DNA of 64,000 bases from Microcosmobacter mediterraneus (GTDB taxonomy: Bacteria > Bacteroidota > Bacteroidia > Flavobacteriales > Flavobacteriaceae). Shown here piece after piece: positions 62,948-64,000 of this stretch (within the stretch, counting starts at the first letter, position 1; each line of letters begins with the position of its first letter). The stretch spans positions 1 through 64,000 of the forward strand of contig NZ_JAVRIA010000009.1 of the NCBI RefSeq assembly GCF_031846265.1, read 5' to 3'. Position numbers and translations under genes: made by a program. The notes below the pieces were generated by a model, which ran no database searches, was not told the DNA's origin, and saw nothing but the letters and a program-made list of their open reading frames with translations.

Positions 62948-64000
62948 TTAAATTTTCAACAAAAATGAAATAGAATCTATACCATCTGCATAATCTGAAA
63001 GTTCAGGATTTTGAGTTTCACCAAAATTTACCTCATTAGATATCAAACCATTAGATACCACACACTGAATTTGTTCTTTATCCTTTTCTAGTTTTGATAT
63101 AAGTGTTTCTTTAGATTCGTAATGTTCATAAAACACTGTTGCTATAGGAGACGCATAACTTTTATCTTCTTTTATCATTAAGAACCCATTCTCTAACATA
63201 TCAAACTCACTCATTAAATACACTGCTTTATTATAATCGTAATTATTAGCGTATTTAGCTTCATTAATGACAGGATGCCACTTATAAATAGCTTTAAAAA
63301 AAGCATCAAAATTATAGTTTTTAGGCACAAATAATTTAGAAACACTTCTACAGCCCAAACCATAGTATCTAAAGACATCATTAGATAAAGCTTCTAATTG
63401 CTCTTCGGTTTCGTTTCCTTGTAAAACTGCTACAGAATTTCTGTTACGACGTATAATTGATGGTTTGTTTTTAAAATAATACTCAAAATAACGTGCAGTA
63501 TTATTACTTCCTGTGGCAATAACAGCATCATATCCTTCTAGTTTTTGCTCGGTAAAAGATATTTTTCCTTTAAACGCTGGTTCTACATACTCTAAATATT
63601 TAGCTAAAAAAGGAACTAAGTGTTTATCATTAGACGATTGTTTTACCAATACGCGATGACCAGAAATAAGTACTGATAAAAAATCATGAAAGCCAACCAT
63701 TGGAATATTACCAGCCATTATGATAGCAACCTGTTTGGGAGTACTATTGCAAAAATCGTAATGAGACAACCATTCTGTTAGCTTTTTATCCGTTAATACC
63801 TTAGCCCAACCTTGTATAGCATACAAAAGGTTAGCTTTAGTAAACCAACCATTGTGTTCTTGTGCTAGTTTAAGCTGATGTTTAAAACCATCAAAAAATA
63901 CATCGTTAAAAGCAACTGTATTATTTTTAATAGGCTCGGCTATTGAGAACTGATCTAAAAACTGACCTAATTTTACAAATGCGTTAATTCTATGTTGTAA
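62948..64000 (-). CDS. Acyl-CoA reductase (LuxC-like), N-terminus cut by window edge
   Basis: NADPH-dependent reduction of acyl-CoA or acyl-phosphate to the aldehyde is the family reaction. The frame is open to the window edge on the minus strand, beginning LQHRINAFVKLGQFLDQF; the true start should lie only a few codons beyond. Cofactor-binding region VAIIMAGNIPMVGFHDF; the Cys-containing segment RYYGLGCRSVSKLFVP may provide the acyl-binding thiol. About 351 residues visible. It precedes serC by 76 bases on the same strand. The substrate in Flavobacteriaceae is not known. Confidence 0.86.
   Translation of the reverse strand, partial: LQHRINAFVKLGQFLDQFSIAEPIKNNTVAFNDVFFDGFKHQLKLAQEHNGWFTKANLLYAIQGWAKVLTDKKLTEWLSHYDFCNSTPKQVAIIMAGNIPMVGFHDFLSVLISGHRVLVKQSSNDKHLVPFLAKYLEYVEPAFKGKISFTEQKLEGYDAVIATGSNNTARYFEYYFKNKPSIIRRNRNSVAVLQGNETEEQLEALSNDVFRYYGLGCRSVSKLFVPKNYNFDAFFKAIYKWHPVINEAKYANNYDYNKAVYLMSEFDMLENGFLMIKEDKSYASPIATVFYEHYESKETLISKLEKDKEQIQCVVSNGLISNEVNFGETQNPELSDYADGIDSISFLLKI

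Noticed and set aside
1..64000. CRISPR arrays, tRNA or rRNA genes, prophage or integrase
   Set aside because: I looked for regularly spaced repeats, cloverleaf-type sequences and recombinase motifs and found none; reading by eye could miss a single degenerate tRNA.

Overview
The window is a low-GC chromosomal segment from a marine-type member of Bacteroidota, most likely family Flavobacteriaceae (Winogradskyella/Olleya-like; genus not determined). Supporting signs are the two proteins with type B type IX secretion (T9SS) C-terminal domains, a SusC-style TonB receptor with an N-terminal carboxypeptidase-regulatory-like domain, many Bacteroidota-only DUF families, almost no Shine-Dalgarno sequences, and repeated TAnnTTTG promoter -7 elements close to start codons. 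Gene density is high. I see no rRNA, tRNA, CRISPR array, insertion sequence or prophage. Apart from an edge-truncated gene at each end and one apparently frameshifted small gene, the genes look intact.

Layout. 1-4.8 kb: histidine ammonia-lyase, a TlpA-like lipoprotein thioredoxin and the NAD(P)HX repair enzyme Nnr. 4.9-12.5 kb: a threonine operon (fused aspartokinase/homoserine dehydrogenase, homoserine kinase, threonine synthase) followed by a DUF1853 protein with a nuclease-like motif, then gcvT and a sugar-nucleotide-epimerase-like protein. 12.5-17.7 kb: pterin dehydratase, YebC, the bifunctional Rel (p)ppGpp enzyme, a Fur-family regulator and purA. 17.7-27.6 kb: an OstA/LptA-like envelope protein with an extra C-terminal domain, a class III aminotransferase, then TPR protein, two DUF368 membrane proteins, aroE and a DUF349 protein. 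27.8-31.8 kb: mazG, DUF5606, def and ruvX on the minus strand, facing dapD and two small genes on the plus strand. The 350-base gap between ruvX and dapD holds two copies of a roughly 135-base unit that I interpret as tandem small RNAs, each ending in a terminator hairpin.

31.8-42.4 kb is an envelope-glycan (lipopolysaccharide core type) island: Kdo-kinase-like protein, GT9 heptosyltransferase-like enzyme, four GT2 and one GT4 glycosyltransferases, a polysaccharide deacetylase and three methyltransferases, in mixed orientations. 42.4-48.3 kb: Sua5-type tRNA modification enzyme, CCA/HD tRNA nucleotidyltransferase, GNAT, heme A synthase, a pRiA4b ORF-3-like protein and an ABC-2 exporter. 48.3-54.6 kb: two tandem large secreted T9SS type B paralogues that share an almost identical DNA block of about 300 bp. 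54.6-59.9 kb (minus): murQ, then a putative metal-uptake operon (DUF6787, His/Cys-rich small protein, TonB-dependent receptor, acidic lipoprotein) and DUF6146. 60-64 kb (minus): DUF937 protein, then serA, serC and an acyl-CoA reductase that runs off the window edge.

The main points for follow-up are the tandem RNA units upstream of ruvX, the homopolymer frameshift downstream of dapD, the OstA fusion, the T9SS gene-conversion block and the TonB/His-rich operon.
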